A DNA stretch of 64,000 nucleotides from Pseudomonas putida (GCF_025905425.1 NZ_CP109603.1:5286501-5350500); one strand, 5' to 3'. Positions 11,870 to 22,689 are shown, counted from the first letter of the stretch. Program-made: numbers and translations. The notes: generated from the sequence alone by a model not told the origin.

Positions 11870-13399
11870 TCAGGTCGTCAGCGTCCGCAGCAGGTTCTTG
11901 TAGTCCTCGCGGATGTCCGCGTCGGATTCCTTCAGTTCGTTGATTTTGCGGCAGGCGTGCAGCACGGTCGTGTGGTCGCGACCACCAAACATGTCGCCGA
12001 TTTCCGGCAGACTGTGGTTGGTCAGCTCCTTCGACAGGGCCATGGCCACCTGGCGCGGGCGCGCGACAGAGCGCGAGCGACGCTTGGACAACAGATCGGA
12101 GATCTTGATCTTGTAGTACTCGGCCACGGTGCGCTGGATGTTATCCACACTGACCAGCTTGTCCTGCAGCGCCAGCAAATCCTTGAGCGACTCACGAATC
12201 AGTTCGATGGTGATGTCGCGGCCCATGAAGTGCGAGTGGGCGATTACCCGCTTCAATGCACCTTCCAGTTCGCGGACGTTGGAACGGATGCGCTGGGCAA
12301 TGAAGAAGGCTGCGTCATGCGGCAGCTCAACTTTGGCCTGGTCGGCCTTCTTCATCAGAATCGCTACACGGGTTTCCAGCTCTGGCGGTTCTACGGCAAC
12401 GGTCAGGCCCCAGCCGAAGCGGGATTTCAGACGTTCTTCCAGGCCTTCGATTTCTTTCGGGTAACGGTCAGAGGTAAGGATCACCTGCTGGCCGCCCTCG
12501 AGCAGGGCGTTGAAGGTGTGGAAAAACTCCTCCTGCGAACGCTCCTTACGGGCGAAGAACTGGATGTCGTCGATCAGCAGCGCATCGACCGAGCGATAGA
12601 AGCGCTTGAACTCGTTGATGGCATTGAGCTGCAGCGCCTTGACCATGTCGGCGACGAAACGCTCCGAATGCAGGTAGACCACCTTGGCATTCGGGTTTTT
12701 CTTCAGCAGATGGTTACCCACAGCATGCATCAAGTGGGTTTTACCCAGGCCAACACCGCCATAAAGGAAGAGCGGGTTATAGCCATGCTTGGGGTTATCG
12801 GCGACCTGCCAGGCAGCAGCACGCGCCAGCTGGTTCGACTTACCTTCGACGAAGGTGTCGAAGGTGAACGTGCGGTTCAAGTAACTGGTGTGCTTGAGCG
12901 CACCTTCGACCTGAACGGTGCGTTGCTCGGTGCGGGTACTGGTAGCCGGCACCGGCGCGGGCTCGGCCATGGCATCAAAGCTGTCGCGCGAAGACGGCTC
13001 GGCCACCTCGTTGATCAGCACCGTCTCTACAGGCGCAGCAGCTGGTTCCGCTGACACAGCAGCGGGGGCGGCTTTCTGTACCTGGGTGTGCGCCAGCGAA
13101 GCTGCCACGGCGGCACTGACAGGCGCATTGGGAGCGGCGCGCGGAGCCGAACTGCGACGGCTGCCTATTAATAAGGAAAGGGCAGGTGCGATGCCGCTGC
13201 CATTTTCACCCAACAGCTCGAGCAGACGACCCAGGTACTTTTCATTGACCCAATCGAGAACGAAACGGTTAGGCGCATAGACGCGCAACTCGTCGCCTTC
13301 GGCTTCGACCTGTAGCGGACGGATCCAAGTGTTGAATTGCTGGGCAGGCAGTTCATCGCGCAGAAGCTCCACGCACTGCTGCCAAAGTTCCACTGACAC
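11870..13399 (-). CDS. dnaA: Chromosomal replication initiator DnaA
   Basis: AAA+ initiator that binds DnaA boxes at oriC and melts the origin. 509 residues from a GTG start at 13399, preceded by GGGGA. Domain I (1-80, [21 protein letters not shown]), an Ala/Pro-rich linker (about 85-165), an AAA+ domain with Walker [11 protein letters not shown] at about 214-223 and the Walker B stretch LLIDDIQF, and domain IV with the DNA-binding signature [15 protein letters not shown] near the C-terminus. A perfect DnaA box at 12141-12149 lies in its own coding sequence. Autoregulation through boxes in the adjacent oriC is likely. Confidence 0.98.
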   Translation of the reverse strand: MSVELWQQCVELLRDELPAQQFNTWIRPLQVEAEGDELRVYAPNRFVLDWVNEKYLGRLLELLGENGSGIAPALSLLIGSRRSSAPRAAPNAPVSAAVAASLAHTQVQKAAPAAVSAEPAAAPVETVLINEVAEPSSRDSFDAMAEPAPVPATSTRTEQRTVQVEGALKHTSYLNRTFTFDTFVEGKSNQLARAAAWQVADNPKHGYNPLFLYGGVGLGKTHLMHAVGNHLLKKNPNAKVVYLHSERFVADMVKALQLNAINEFKRFYRSVDALLIDDIQFFARKERSQEEFFHTFNALLEGGQQVILTSDRYPKEIEGLEERLKSRFGWGLTVAVEPPELETRVAILMKKADQAKVELPHDAAFFIAQRIRSNVRELEGALKRVIAHSHFMGRDITIELIRESLKDLLALQDKLVSVDNIQRTVAEYYKIKISDLLSKRRSRSVARPRQVAMALSKELTNHSLPEIGDMFGGRDHTTVLHACRKINELKESDADIREDYKNLLRTLTT

Positions 13400-13439
13400 G
13401 GATATCCCCTGAGTTTGAAAGCCGGATGAGGCAAAAGCA

Positions 13440-13820
13440 AACCGCCATTGTACCGGTCGAGCGGTCAGTTATCCACATGTGGATACGTTCGGATCCGTGA
13501 CAAAACAGCCATTTATCGACCAAAACGTCTTCATCACGCTGTGCATAAGCCCTGTGGATAACCGCACCTGAGGGCTATGCACAACCCTGGGTTGAGATCT
13601 GTTGATAACTCACCTGTGGATAATGAGCGTTTTAATCCACAGATTCTGCGCAGGCGGAGCACAAGCGCAGCACCGGATACCGACAGGGTTTCAAAACTCT
13701 GTAAAGCATGAATTTCCTGGTCTGCAGAGGTTTATCCACAGAAAGTTATCCACTTAAGATTTATAAGTTCTTTAAAAAAGCTTTTTAAATGTCTCTTCTT
13801 TTTTTTCATGTTATCCACGA
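13440..13820. other. Chromosomal replication origin oriC (DnaA boxes plus AT-rich unwinding element)
   Basis: The 595-bp dnaA-rpmH gap holds perfect boxes TTATCCACA at 13469 (+), 13553 (-), 13615 (-) and 13732 (+), and TTATGCACA at 13540 (-). One-mismatch boxes lie at 13478 (-), 13575 (+), 13600 (-), 13633 (+), 13746 (+) and 13811 (+). The pair at 13469/13478 forms the perfect palindrome TATCCACATGTGGATA. An AT-rich tract, 13755-13810, lies between boxes on the rpmH side and is the probable DNA unwinding element. Position and content match the known pseudomonad origin. Confidence 0.95.
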
Positions 13821-13905
13821 TCGCGTTTCCCGAACAGGTCGCGTCTGGGCAACCTCAGCGCGGGCAAATCCAGCACGCCTTCTATAAGGAATGATTGGTT
13901 GGAAA

Positions 13906-13934
13906 TTGACCTATTGCCTTGCTTTCTCTAGAAT
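13906..13934 (+). promoter_or_regulatory. Sigma70 promoter of rpmH-rnpA
   Basis: TTGACC at 13906-13911, a 17-base spacer and TAGAAT at 13929-13934. It is correctly placed 60 bp before the rpmH ATG, just outside the last DnaA box. Confidence 0.85.
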
Positions 13935-13994
13935 CGCCGGTCTCTTAAAAAGGGGGCCATCCCGGCCGTCGTCGACAAACCCAGGTAACACGCC

Positions 13995-14129
13995 ATGAAA
14001 CGTACTTTCCAACCAAGCACCATCAAGCGCGCGCGCACTCACGGTTTCCGTGCCCGTATGGCTACCAAGAACGGCCGCGCTGTTCTGTCGCGTCGTCGTG
14101 CCAAAGGCCGTAAGCGTCTGGCCATTTGA
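13995..14129 (+). CDS. rpmH: 50S ribosomal protein L34
   Basis: 44-residue, Arg/Lys-rich large-subunit protein: [20 protein letters not shown] and the tail [11 protein letters not shown] are diagnostic for L34. First gene of the plus-strand run from oriC, with a strong promoter just upstream; 13 bp before rnpA. Confidence 0.98.
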   Translation: MKRTFQPSTIKRARTHGFRARMATKNGRAVLSRRRAKGRKRLAI

Positions 14130-14142
14130 TTTTTCGGCACAG

Positions 14143-14547
14143 GTGGTGAGTCAGGACTTCAGTCGGGAAAAGCGACTGCTTACACCCCGACACTTCAAAG
14201 CGGTCTTCGACTCCCCAACCGGCAAGGTTCCAGGGAAAAACCTGCTGATCCTTGCTCGCGAGAACGGCCTCGATCATCCACGCCTTGGCCTGGTGATCGG
14301 CAAGAAGAGCGTCAAGCTCGCCGTTCAACGCAATCGCCTCAAGCGCTTGATGCGCGATTCCTTTCGTCTGAACCAGCAGATGCTCGCTGGCCTGGACATC
14401 GTGATCGTCGCGCGCAAGGGATTGGGTGAGGTAGAAAACCCGGAATTGCATCAACACTTTGGCAAGCTCTGGAAACGCCTGGCGCGCAGCCGGCCTTCTC
14501 CAGCGGTTAGCGCCGATTCCGCAGGGGTAGACAGCCAAGATGCGTAA
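14143..14547 (+). CDS. rnpA: Ribonuclease P protein component
   Basis: Protein cofactor of RNase P, which trims the 5' leader of tRNA precursors. 134 residues from the GTG at 14143 (a second GTG follows at once), giving [22 protein letters not shown]; the frame is open further upstream but overlaps rpmH. The RNR box [18 protein letters not shown] is the RNA-binding helix. The C-terminal extension after KRLARSRP is Ser/Ala-rich. The 3' end overlaps yidD by 8 bp. Confidence 0.96.
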   Translation: MVSQDFSREKRLLTPRHFKAVFDSPTGKVPGKNLLILARENGLDHPRLGLVIGKKSVKLAVQRNRLKRLMRDSFRLNQQMLAGLDIVIVARKGLGEVENPELHQHFGKLWKRLARSRPSPAVSADSAGVDSQDA

Positions 14548-14785
14548 ACTGGCACTCGTTCCGATCCAGTTTTACCGTTATGCCATCAGTCCTCTGATGG
14601 CCAATCACTGTCGTTTCTTCCCCAGCTGCTCCTGTTACGCTTACGAAGCCATCGAAAACCATGGCTTATGGCGTGGTGGGTGGCTGGCCGTTCGTCGCCT
14701 GGGGCGTTGTCATCCGTGGAACGACGGCGGTTTCGACCCCGTTCCACCCGCTCCTTCCTCCCGAACTTCTTCGATAGCCGAGTAA
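14540..14785 (+). CDS. yidD: Membrane protein insertion efficiency factor YidD
   Basis: 81-residue inner-membrane-associated protein thought to assist YidC-dependent insertion. Contains the family core [11 protein letters not shown], then [15 protein letters not shown] and [12 protein letters not shown] with conserved cysteines. It overlaps rnpA by 8 bp and ends 2 bp before yidC, so the three are translationally linked. Confidence 0.96.
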   Translation: MRKLALVPIQFYRYAISPLMANHCRFFPSCSCYAYEAIENHGLWRGGWLAVRRLGRCHPWNDGGFDPVPPAPSSRTSSIAE

Positions 14786-14787
14786 TC

Positions 14788-16470
14788 ATGGATATTAAAC
14801 GCACGATCCTGATCGCCGCGCTGGCAGTCGTGTCCTACGTCATGGTCCTGAAGTGGAACGATGACTACGGCCAAGCTGCCCTGCCGACTCAGAATACTGC
14901 TGCCAGCACTGTTGCTCCGGGCTTGCCCGATGGCGTGCCGGCCGGTAACAACGGTGCCAGCGCCGATGTACCGAGCGCCAACGCCGAATCGAGCCCTGCC
15001 GAACTGGCACCGGTCGCACTCAGCAAGGATCTGGTCCGGGTCAAGACCGATGTTCTGGAACTGGCTATCGACCCGGTTGGTGGTGACATCGTCCAGCTGA
15101 ACCTGCCGAAGTACCCACGCCGTCAGGACCACCCGAACATTCCGTTCCAGCTGTTCGACAACGGTGGCGAGCGTGTGTACCTGGCCCAGAGCGGCCTGAC
15201 CGGCGCCAACGGCCCGGACGCACGTTCCACGGGTCGTCCGCTGTACGCAGCCGAGCAGCGCAACTACCAGCTGGCCGATGGCCAGGAACAACTGGTGGTC
15301 GACCTGAAGTTCAGCGACAACGGTGTGAACTACATCAAGCGCTTCAGCTTGAAGCGTGGTGAGTACGACCTGACCGTCAGCTACCTGATCGACAACCAGA
15401 GCGCGCAGGCCTGGAGCGGCAACATGTTTGCCCAGCTCAAGCGTGACGCCAGTGGCGATCCGTCTTCGAGCACTGCCACCGGCACCGCTACTTACCTGGG
15501 CGCCGCCCTGTGGACAGCTGCCGAGCCGTACAAGAAAGTGTCGATGAAGGACATCGACAAAGGTAGTTTGAAAGAAAATGTGTCCGGCGGCTGGGTCGCC
15601 TGGCTGCAGCACTACTTCGTCACTGCCTGGATCCCTGCCAAGTCGGACAACAACGTTGTTCAAACCCGCAAGGACAGCCAAGGCAACTACATCATCGGTT
15701 ACACCGGCCCTACCCTCAGCGTACCTGCTGGCGGCAAGGTCGAAACCAGCGCCATGCTGTACGCCGGTCCGAAGATCCAGTCCAAGCTCAAAGAGTTGTC
15801 CCCAGGCCTGGAACTGACCGTCGACTACGGCTTCCTGTGGTTCATTGCTCAGCCGATCTTCTGGCTCCTGCAACATATCCACAGCCTGCTGGGTAACTGG
15901 GGCTGGTCGATCATCGTGCTGACCATGCTGATCAAAGGCCTGTTCTTCCCGCTGTCGGCTGCCAGCTACCGCTCGATGGCGCGCATGCGTGCCGTGGCGC
16001 CGAAGCTCGCCGCGCTGAAGGAACGCTTCGGTGACGATCGCCAGAAGATGTCCCAGGCGATGATGGAGCTGTACAAGAAAGAGAAGATCAACCCGCTGGG
16101 TGGCTGCCTGCCGATCCTGGTTCAGATGCCGGTATTCCTGGCCCTGTACTGGGTACTGCTGGAAAGCGTCGAGATGCGCCAGGCCCCATGGATGCTGTGG
16201 ATCACTGACCTGTCGATCAAGGATCCGTTCTTCATCCTGCCGATCATCATGGGCGCCACCATGTTCATTCAGCAGCGTCTGAACCCGACGCCGCCGGATC
16301 CGATGCAGGCCAAGGTCATGAAAATGATGCCAATCATCTTCACCTTCTTCTTCCTGTGGTTCCCGGCTGGTCTGGTGCTGTACTGGGTTGTGAACAACTG
16401 CCTGTCGATTTCGCAGCAGTGGTACATCACCCGCCGTATCGAAGCAGCGGCTAAAAAAGCTGCTGCTTGA
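14788..16470 (+). CDS. yidC: Membrane protein insertase YidC (Oxa1 family)
   Basis: Inserts and folds inner-membrane proteins, alone or with SecYEG. 560 residues from the ATG at 14788. One N-terminal membrane segment (RTILIAALAVVSYVMVL), a large periplasmic domain (about 60-350), then the conserved Oxa1 core: GWSIIVLTMLIKGLFFPLS, a cytoplasmic hairpin with KMSQAMMELYKKEKINPLGG, and further helices to ADWYIT-like SQQWYITRRIEAAAKK. The open frame extends upstream over yidD and is not used there. A terminator follows. Confidence 0.98.
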   Translation: MDIKRTILIAALAVVSYVMVLKWNDDYGQAALPTQNTAASTVAPGLPDGVPAGNNGASADVPSANAESSPAELAPVALSKDLVRVKTDVLELAIDPVGGDIVQLNLPKYPRRQDHPNIPFQLFDNGGERVYLAQSGLTGANGPDARSTGRPLYAAEQRNYQLADGQEQLVVDLKFSDNGVNYIKRFSLKRGEYDLTVSYLIDNQSAQAWSGNMFAQLKRDASGDPSSSTATGTATYLGAALWTAAEPYKKVSMKDIDKGSLKENVSGGWVAWLQHYFVTAWIPAKSDNNVVQTRKDSQGNYIIGYTGPTLSVPAGGKVETSAMLYAGPKIQSKLKELSPGLELTVDYGFLWFIAQPIFWLLQHIHSLLGNWGWSIIVLTMLIKGLFFPLSAASYRSMARMRAVAPKLAALKERFGDDRQKMSQAMMELYKKEKINPLGGCLPILVQMPVFLALYWVLLESVEMRQAPWMLWITDLSIKDPFFILPIIMGATMFIQQRLNPTPPDPMQAKVMKMMPIIFTFFFLWFPAGLVLYWVVNNCLSISQQWYITRRIEAAAKKAAA

Positions 16471-16489
16471 CGGGCTGCTAGTCTGTGAA

Positions 16490-16518
16490 TAAAAACGCCC
16501 CCTAGTGGGGCGTTTTTG
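16490..16518 (+). terminator. Rho-independent terminator after yidC
   Basis: Perfect AAAAACGCCCC / GGGGCGTTTTT stem with a short CTAGT loop, ending in a T run. It closes rpmH-rnpA-yidD-yidC. Confidence 0.92.
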
Positions 16519-16552
16519 CTATCTGTCGTTTTTGTCGTAGAGGCTTTCGAGC

Positions 16553-17923
16553 ATGAACACTGTGCGTGAGACCATCGCTGCCATCGCTACCGCCCAGGGC
16601 CGCGGAGGCGTGGGTATTGTCAGGTTGTCCGGCCCGTTAGCGGCCAAGGCTGGCCAGCTCATCACCGGCCGCACCCTGACGCCGCGCCACGCGCACTACG
16701 GCCCCTTCCGTGATGAGCAGGGCCTGGTCCTGGACGAAGGCATTGCGTTGTACTTCCCTGGGCCTAACTCGTTCACGGGCGAGGATGTGCTTGAGCTACA
16801 GGGGCATGGCGGGCCGGTGGTCCTGGACATGCTGCTGCAACGCTGTGTGCAACTGGGTTGCCGCCTGGCTCGTCCGGGTGAGTTCAGCGAGCGAGCATTC
16901 CTCAACGACAAGCTCGACCTGGCGCAAGCCGAGGCAATCGCCGACCTCATCGAGGCCAGCTCCAGCCAGGCTGCGCGTAATGCCCTACGCTCGCTGCAGG
17001 GCGAGTTTTCCAAGCGTGTGCACAGCCTCACCGAGGCGCTGATTGCTTTGCGCATCTACGTCGAGGCAGCGATCGACTTCCCGGAGGAGGAGATCGACTT
17101 CCTGGCCGATGGCCACGTGCTGTCGATGCTCGATGCGGTGCGCGGCGAGTTGTCCACAGTGCAACGCGAAGCCGGGCAGGGTGCATTGCTGCGCGACGGC
17201 ATGACAGTGGTCATCGCCGGTCGTCCGAATGCGGGTAAATCCAGCCTGCTGAATCGCCTTGCCGGCCGCGAAGCCGCCATCGTCACTGACATCGCCGGCA
17301 CCACCCGGGACATTCTGCGGGAACATATCCACATCGACGGCATGCCGTTGCACGTGGTCGACACTGCGGGCCTGCGCGATACCGATGACCATGTGGAAAA
17401 AATAGGCGTCGAGCGGGCGCTCAAGGCCATTGGCGAGGCCGATCGGGTGTTGCTGGTGGTCGACTCCACGGCACCTGAGGCCATTGACCCGTTTGCCCTC
17501 TGGCCGGAATTCCTCGATCAGCGGCCGGACCCGGGCAAAGTCACCCTGATCCGTAACAAGGCTGACCTCAGTGGTGAGGTCGTGGGCTTGGAACAGTGTG
17601 ATGACGGCCATGTGACCATCACCCTCAGTGCCAAGGATGACGCCAGTGGGCTGCAGTTGCTGCGTGACCACCTCAAGGCCTGCATGGGTTATGAACAGAC
17701 CGCCGAGAGCGGTTTCAGCGCCCGCAGGCGCCATCTGGATGCCCTGCGCCAAGCTAGCGATCACTTGGAGCATGGTCGGGCGCAGCTGACCCTGGCGGGC
17801 GCCGGAGAACTGCTGGCAGAGGACCTGCGCCAGGCTCAGCACGCCTTGGGAGAGATCACAGGGGCGTTCAGCTCGGATGACCTGCTGGGGCGGATCTTCT
17901 CCAGTTTCTGCATCGGTAAGTAA
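16553..17923 (+). CDS. mnmE: tRNA uridine-5-carboxymethylaminomethyl modification GTPase MnmE
   Basis: GTPase that, with MnmG, installs the cmnm5 group on wobble U34 of several tRNAs. 456 residues. N-terminal tetrahydrofolate-binding domain ([22 protein letters not shown]), a helical domain interrupted by the G domain ([32 protein letters not shown]), and the C-terminal FCIGK motif whose Cys is essential. Its partner mnmG is the next gene, 530 bp away across an origin-like region. Closed by a terminator at 17959. Confidence 0.98.
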   Translation: MNTVRETIAAIATAQGRGGVGIVRLSGPLAAKAGQLITGRTLTPRHAHYGPFRDEQGLVLDEGIALYFPGPNSFTGEDVLELQGHGGPVVLDMLLQRCVQLGCRLARPGEFSERAFLNDKLDLAQAEAIADLIEASSSQAARNALRSLQGEFSKRVHSLTEALIALRIYVEAAIDFPEEEIDFLADGHVLSMLDAVRGELSTVQREAGQGALLRDGMTVVIAGRPNAGKSSLLNRLAGREAAIVTDIAGTTRDILREHIHIDGMPLHVVDTAGLRDTDDHVEKIGVERALKAIGEADRVLLVVDSTAPEAIDPFALWPEFLDQRPDPGKVTLIRNKADLSGEVVGLEQCDDGHVTITLSAKDDASGLQLLRDHLKACMGYEQTAESGFSARRRHLDALRQASDHLEHGRAQLTLAGAGELLAEDLRQAQHALGEITGAFSSDDLLGRIFSSFCIGK

Positions 17924-17958
17924 TCCACAGGCCCTCAAAAGGCCACTCGCTATACCAG

Positions 17959-17986
17959 GCCGCTCCTCAGGGAGCGGCTTTTTTTT
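17959..17986 (+). terminator. Rho-independent terminator after mnmE
   Basis: GCCGCTCC / GGAGCGGC stem with a 4-base loop followed by eight T residues. Confidence 0.92.
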
Positions 17987-18044
17987 GTCCGGCGATTAGC
18001 GAGGAGGGCCTGTGAATGCCAAAAGGGTCGTTGCAGACATGCTT

Positions 18045-18360
18045 TTTTTCATCCACAGGTGGAAAAAGCCCACCCTGTACCCTGTGGAAAACCATCCATC
18101 AGCTCTCTTGATAACCCCCTCTTTTTCTTGAGGAAAAAACCGCCTGTGTATAAATAGGCATTTAATCCACAGGCTAAAGGGCGTTATCCAGAGCCCTTAT
18201 GGCACTTGAATAACAGGGTTTAATTTCGCTGTACACAGCGCACAATAAGGGCTACAGAACCTTATCCACAGAAAGGTGTGTGCATAAGAATAAACATAAA
18301 AACAAAGCTTTATTAAATTTCTCTTCTTTGATTTTGTTGTCTGCCACTCATCCACAGCCT
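18045..18360. other. Second DnaA-box cluster with AT-rich tract upstream of mnmG (oriC-like module)
   Basis: The 531-bp mnmE-mnmG gap contains a perfect TTATCCACA at 18262, TTATNCACA boxes at 18145 (-) and 18279 (-), and one-mismatch boxes at 18049, 18163, 18184 and 18348. An AT-rich tract runs from about 18285 to 18340. The order box, GAAAG, AT-rich tract with AAGCTT, TCTCTTCTTT copies the right half of oriC: box to AAGCTT is 43 bp here and 46 bp in oriC. DnaA-box regions before gidA have been described for P. putida from memory of the literature. Whether it initiates replication cannot be told. Confidence 0.75.
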
Positions 18361-18454
18361 GATCAAATTTTGCGCAAGCGGTTCCTTTGCAAGGGGGTAA
18401 GTCCCTATACTTGTCCGCTTACCTTCTCTATTCGCAAAAACAGGCACGAGGTGC

Positions 18455-20350
18455 GTGGTGGATTTCCCTTCCCGTTTTGAAGTGATCGTCATCGGCGGCG
18501 GCCATGCCGGTACCGAGGCTGCGCTTGCGTCTGCACGCATGGGTGTCAAAACCCTGCTGTTGACCCATAACGTGGAAACCCTCGGTCACATGAGCTGCAA
18601 CCCCGCGATTGGCGGTATTGGCAAAAGCCATCTGGTCAAAGAGATCGATGCGCTCGGCGGTGCCATGGCATTGGCCACCGACAAGAGCGGCATCCAGTTC
18701 CGCGTTTTGAACAACCGCAAAGGCCCGGCCGTACGCGCCACCCGAGCGCAAGCTGACCGCGCCATCTACAAGGCAGTGGTTCGCGAAATCCTGGAAAACC
18801 AGCCCAACCTGTGGATATTCCAGCAGTCCTGTGACGACCTGATCGTCGAGCAGGACCAGGTCAAAGGTGTGGTGACCCAGATGGGCCTGCGGTTCTTCGC
18901 CGAATCCGTGGTGCTGACTACTGGTACCTTCCTCGGTGGCCTTATCCACATTGGCCTGCAGAACCATTCCGGCGGTCGCGCCGGCGATCCACCTTCGATT
19001 GCCCTGGCGCACCGCATGCGTGAACTGCCGCTGCGCGTGGGCCGTTTGAAAACCGGGACCCCGCCGCGTATCGATGGCCGGTCGGTGGACTTCTCGGTCA
19101 TGACCGAACAACCGGGCGACACTCCGATCCCGGTCATGTCGTTCATGGGCAATGCCCAGATGCATCCGCGCCAGGTGAGCTGCTGGATTACCCACACCAA
19201 CGCCCGCACCCATGAAATCATCGCGTCGAACCTCGACCGTTCGCCGATGTACTCGGGTGTGATCGAAGGCGTAGGCCCGCGCTACTGCCCGTCGATCGAA
19301 GACAAGATCCACCGCTTCGCCGACAAGGAAAGCCATCAGGTGTTCATCGAGCCAGAAGGCCTGACCACCCATGAGCTATACCCCAACGGTATTTCGACTT
19401 CGCTGCCGTTCGACGTGCAGCTGGAGCTCGTGCGTTCGATCCGCGGCATGGAAAACGCACACATCGTGCGCCCAGGCTATGCCATCGAATATGACTACTT
19501 CGACCCGCGTGACCTGAAGTACAGCCTCGAGACCAAAGTCATCGGCGGCCTGTTCTTCGCTGGCCAGATCAACGGCACCACCGGTTACGAAGAGGCCGGT
19601 GCACAAGGCCTGTTGGCCGGTACCAACGCCGCACTGCGTGCGCAAGGCCGCGAAAGCTGGTGCCCGCGCCGCGACGAGGCGTACATCGGGGTACTGGTCG
19701 ACGACCTGATCACCCTGGGTACCCAGGAGCCGTACCGCATGTTCACTTCGCGCGCCGAATACCGGCTGATCCTGCGTGAGGACAACGCCGATCTGCGTCT
19801 GACCGAGAAAGGCCGTGAGCTGGGCTTGATCGATGACGACCGCTGGGCCGCGTTCTGCGCCAAGCGCGACGGTATCGAACGTGAGGAGCAGCGGCTGAAA
19901 TCGACCTGGGTGCGCCCGAACACGCCCCAAGGCCAGGCCGTTGTGGATAAGTTCGGTACCCCCCTGAGCCATGAATACAGCCTGCTCAACCTGCTGGCGC
20001 GTCCAGAAATCGACTACGCCGGGTTGATCGAAGCGACAGGCGGTGAGGAAATCGATCCACAGGTAGCCGAGCAGGTCGAAATCAAGACCAAGTACGCCGG
20101 ATACATCGACCGTCAACAGGATGAGATTGCTCGCCTGCGCGCCAGCGAAGACACCCGCCTGCCTGTGGATATCGACTACACCACGATTTCTGGCCTGTCC
20201 AAGGAAATCCAGGGCAAGCTCGGCCAGACCCGTCCCGAGACGCTGGGCCAGGCTTCGCGTATTCCTGGTGTGACACCGGCGGCCATTTCGCTGCTGCTGA
20301 TTCATCTGAAAAAACGCGGCGCAGGCCGCGAATTGGAGCAAAGCGCTTGA
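18455..20350 (+). CDS. mnmG: tRNA uridine-5-carboxymethylaminomethyl modification enzyme MnmG (GidA)
   Basis: FAD-dependent partner of MnmE in wobble-uridine modification. 631 residues from the GTG at 18455; the adjacent GTG at 18458 is better spaced from GAGG and may be the true start. FAD motif [19 protein letters not shown], the conserved [17 protein letters not shown], the NADH-binding central part, and the EYRL / [10 protein letters not shown] region. Perfect DnaA boxes lie in the gene at 18942 and 19942. Its TGA overlaps the TTG start of rsmG. Confidence 0.98.
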   Translation: MVDFPSRFEVIVIGGGHAGTEAALASARMGVKTLLLTHNVETLGHMSCNPAIGGIGKSHLVKEIDALGGAMALATDKSGIQFRVLNNRKGPAVRATRAQADRAIYKAVVREILENQPNLWIFQQSCDDLIVEQDQVKGVVTQMGLRFFAESVVLTTGTFLGGLIHIGLQNHSGGRAGDPPSIALAHRMRELPLRVGRLKTGTPPRIDGRSVDFSVMTEQPGDTPIPVMSFMGNAQMHPRQVSCWITHTNARTHEIIASNLDRSPMYSGVIEGVGPRYCPSIEDKIHRFADKESHQVFIEPEGLTTHELYPNGISTSLPFDVQLELVRSIRGMENAHIVRPGYAIEYDYFDPRDLKYSLETKVIGGLFFAGQINGTTGYEEAGAQGLLAGTNAALRAQGRESWCPRRDEAYIGVLVDDLITLGTQEPYRMFTSRAEYRLILREDNADLRLTEKGRELGLIDDDRWAAFCAKRDGIEREEQRLKSTWVRPNTPQGQAVVDKFGTPLSHEYSLLNLLARPEIDYAGLIEATGGEEIDPQVAEQVEIKTKYAGYIDRQQDEIARLRASEDTRLPVDIDYTTISGLSKEIQGKLGQTRPETLGQASRIPGVTPAAISLLLIHLKKRGAGRELEQSA

Positions 20351-20997
20351 GTTCCCAGGTCACCCCGCAACACGCCGAAGAATTATCCACAGGCGCGCGC
20401 CAGCTCGGCATCGAGCTGAGCGCGCAGCAGCACGAAATGCTGCTGGGCTACCTGGCCCTGTTGATCAAATGGAACAAGGCCTACAACCTCACTGCCGTGC
20501 GCGATCCGGACGAGATGGTTTCCCGGCATCTGCTCGACAGCCTCAGTGTCATGTCGTTTATCCACAGCGAGCGCGATAACTGGCTGGATGTCGGCAGTGG
20601 GGGTGGCATGCCGGGTATTCCCTTGGCTATCCTGCACCCACACAAGCAAGTGACGGTTCTGGACAGCAATGGCAAGAAGACCCGCTTCCTGACCCAGGTG
20701 AAACTGGAGCTCAAGCTGGACAACCTGCAGGTTATCCACAGCCGGGTCGAGGAATTCAAACCGGCGCAACCGTTCAGCGGAATCATCTCGCGTGCCTTCA
20801 GCAGCATGGAGAACTTCACCAACTGGACCCGCCATCTGGGCGACACCGGGACGCAATGGCTTGCAATGAAGGGGCTGCATCCTGCCGATGAACTGGTAGC
20901 ATTGCCCGCAGACTTCACAGTGGAAAGCGAGCAGGCCCTGACCGTTCCAGGTTGCCAGGGCCAGCGCCATCTGCTGATACTGCGCCGCAAGGCATGA
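20347..20997 (+). CDS. rsmG: 16S rRNA (guanine527-N7)-methyltransferase RsmG (GidB)
   Basis: SAM-dependent methyltransferase that makes m7G527 of 16S rRNA. 216 residues from a TTG start overlapping the mnmG stop (TTGA). The SAM motif [16 protein letters not shown], the substrate stretch [20 protein letters not shown] and [10 protein letters not shown] are present. Three perfect DnaA boxes (20383, 20558, 20732) fall in the first 400 bp. Followed 18 bp later by parA. Confidence 0.97.
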   Translation: MSSQVTPQHAEELSTGARQLGIELSAQQHEMLLGYLALLIKWNKAYNLTAVRDPDEMVSRHLLDSLSVMSFIHSERDNWLDVGSGGGMPGIPLAILHPHKQVTVLDSNGKKTRFLTQVKLELKLDNLQVIHSRVEEFKPAQPFSGIISRAFSSMENFTNWTRHLGDTGTQWLAMKGLHPADELVALPADFTVESEQALTVPGCQGQRHLLILRRKA

Positions 20998-21015
20998 CTG
21001 GGAACACGCGCATCA

Positions 21016-21807
21016 ATGGCTAAGGTATTCGCAATCGCGAACCAGAAAGGTGGTGTGGGCAAGACCACCACCTGTATCAATCTCGCCGCTTCGCTGGCCG
21101 CGACCAAACGTCGTGTGCTGCTGATCGACCTCGATCCGCAAGGCAACGCCACCATGGGCAGCGGTGTCGACAAGCACGAGCTCGAGCACTCGGTATACGA
21201 CTTGCTGATCGGGGAATGCGACCTGGCCCAGGCCATGCATTACTCCGAGCACGGTGGTTTCCAGCTGTTGCCGGCCAACCGTGACCTGACCGCCGCCGAA
21301 GTGGTGCTGCTGGAAATGCAGGTCAAGGAAAGCCGCCTTCGCAACGCCTTGGCGCCGATCCGCGAGAACTACGATTTCATTCTCATCGACTGTCCGCCAT
21401 CGTTGTCGATGCTGACGCTCAACGCGTTGGTCGCCTCCGATGGGGTGATTATCCCGATGCAGTGCGAGTACTACGCACTGGAAGGTCTCAGCGACCTTGT
21501 GGATAACATCAAGCGCATCGCCGCCCGGTTGAATCCGGAGCTGAAAATCGAAGGCCTGTTGCGGACCATGTTCGACCCGCGCCTGAGCCTGAACAACGAT
21601 GTTTCGGCCCAGCTCAAGGAACACTTCGGCGAGCAGCTGTACGACACGGTCATCCCGCGCAACATTCGCCTGGCCGAGGCCCCGAGCTTCGGCATGCCGG
21701 CCCTGGCCTACGACAAGCAATCGCGTGGCGCGCTGGCTTATCTGGCCCTGGCTGGGGAACTGGTGCGCCGTCAGCGCCGTCCATCCCGCACTGCACAAAC
21801 AACTTAA
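21016..21807 (+). CDS. parA: Chromosome partitioning ATPase ParA (Soj)
   Basis: Deviant Walker ATPase that moves ParB-parS complexes over the nucleoid. 263 residues. The deviant Walker A NQKGGVGKTTTCINLA starts at about residue 8; LLIDLDPQGNATMGSG and FILIDCPPSLS follow. Forms an operon with parB, 9 bp apart. A perfect DnaA box lies at 21498 (-). Confidence 0.98.
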   Translation: MAKVFAIANQKGGVGKTTTCINLAASLAATKRRVLLIDLDPQGNATMGSGVDKHELEHSVYDLLIGECDLAQAMHYSEHGGFQLLPANRDLTAAEVVLLEMQVKESRLRNALAPIRENYDFILIDCPPSLSMLTLNALVASDGVIIPMQCEYYALEGLSDLVDNIKRIAARLNPELKIEGLLRTMFDPRLSLNNDVSAQLKEHFGEQLYDTVIPRNIRLAEAPSFGMPALAYDKQSRGALAYLALAGELVRRQRRPSRTAQTT

Positions 21808-21816
21808 GGAATCCGT

Positions 21817-22689
21817 ATGGCCGTTAAGAAACGGGGTCTCGGACGTGGGTTGGATGCACTGCTCAGTGGTCCTTCCGTCAGCGCGCTCGAAGAGCAGGCT
21901 GTCAAGATCGACCAGAAGGAACTGCAACACCTGCCGGTCGAGCTGATTCAGCGTGGCAAGTACCAGCCGCGTCGCGACATGGACCCGGTGGCGCTGGAAG
22001 AGCTCGCGCACTCGATTCGCACCCATGGCGTGATGCAGCCCATCGTGGTGCGCCCAGTGGGCGACAACCGCTACGAGATCATCGCCGGTGAGCGCCGTTG
22101 GCGCGCCACCCAGCAGGCTGGCCTGGACACCGTCCCGGCCATGGTCCGCGAAGTGCCTGACGAAACGGCCATCGCCATGGCGCTGATCGAGAACATCCAG
22201 CGCGAAGACCTCAACCCCCTGGAAGAGGCCCTCGCCCTGCAGCGCCTGCAGCAGGAGTTCGAACTGACCCAGCAGCAGGTGGCGGATGCCGTGGGCAAGT
22301 CGCGGGTTACCGTGGCCAACTTGTTGCGCCTGATCACGCTGCCCGAAGCGATCAAGACCATGCTCGCCCATGGCGACCTGGAAATGGGTCATGCCCGCGC
22401 TTTGCTCGGCCTTGAAGAGAATCGTCAGGAGGAGGGGGCGCGTCATGTTGTCGCACGTGGCCTCACCGTGCGCCAAACCGAAGCACTGGTGCGTCAGTGG
22501 CTCAGCGACAAGCCTGATCCGGTCGAACCGAGCACACCTGATCCGGATATCGCACGCCTTGAACAGCGGCTCGCAGAGCGCCTGGGCTCGGCCGTGCAGA
22601 TCCGTCATGGCAACAAGGGCAAAGGGCAGTTGGTTATTCGCTATAACTCGCTTGACGAGTTGCAAGGCGTCCTTGCTCACATCCGCTGA
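21817..22689 (+). CDS. parB: Chromosome partitioning protein ParB (Spo0J)
   Basis: parS-binding CTPase that spreads along DNA and loads condensin. 290 residues. N-terminal GLGRGLDALLSG; CTP-binding region with GERRWRATQQAGL and ENIQREDLNPLEEA; helix-turn-helix TQQQVADAVGKSRVTVANLLRL; C-terminal dimer domain. Its targets, parS sites, are seen at 9644, 10274 and 55891. Confidence 0.98.
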   Translation: MAVKKRGLGRGLDALLSGPSVSALEEQAVKIDQKELQHLPVELIQRGKYQPRRDMDPVALEELAHSIRTHGVMQPIVVRPVGDNRYEIIAGERRWRATQQAGLDTVPAMVREVPDETAIAMALIENIQREDLNPLEEALALQRLQQEFELTQQQVADAVGKSRVTVANLLRLITLPEAIKTMLAHGDLEMGHARALLGLEENRQEEGARHVVARGLTVRQTEALVRQWLSDKPDPVEPSTPDPDIARLEQRLAERLGSAVQIRHGNKGKGQLVIRYNSLDELQGVLAHIR

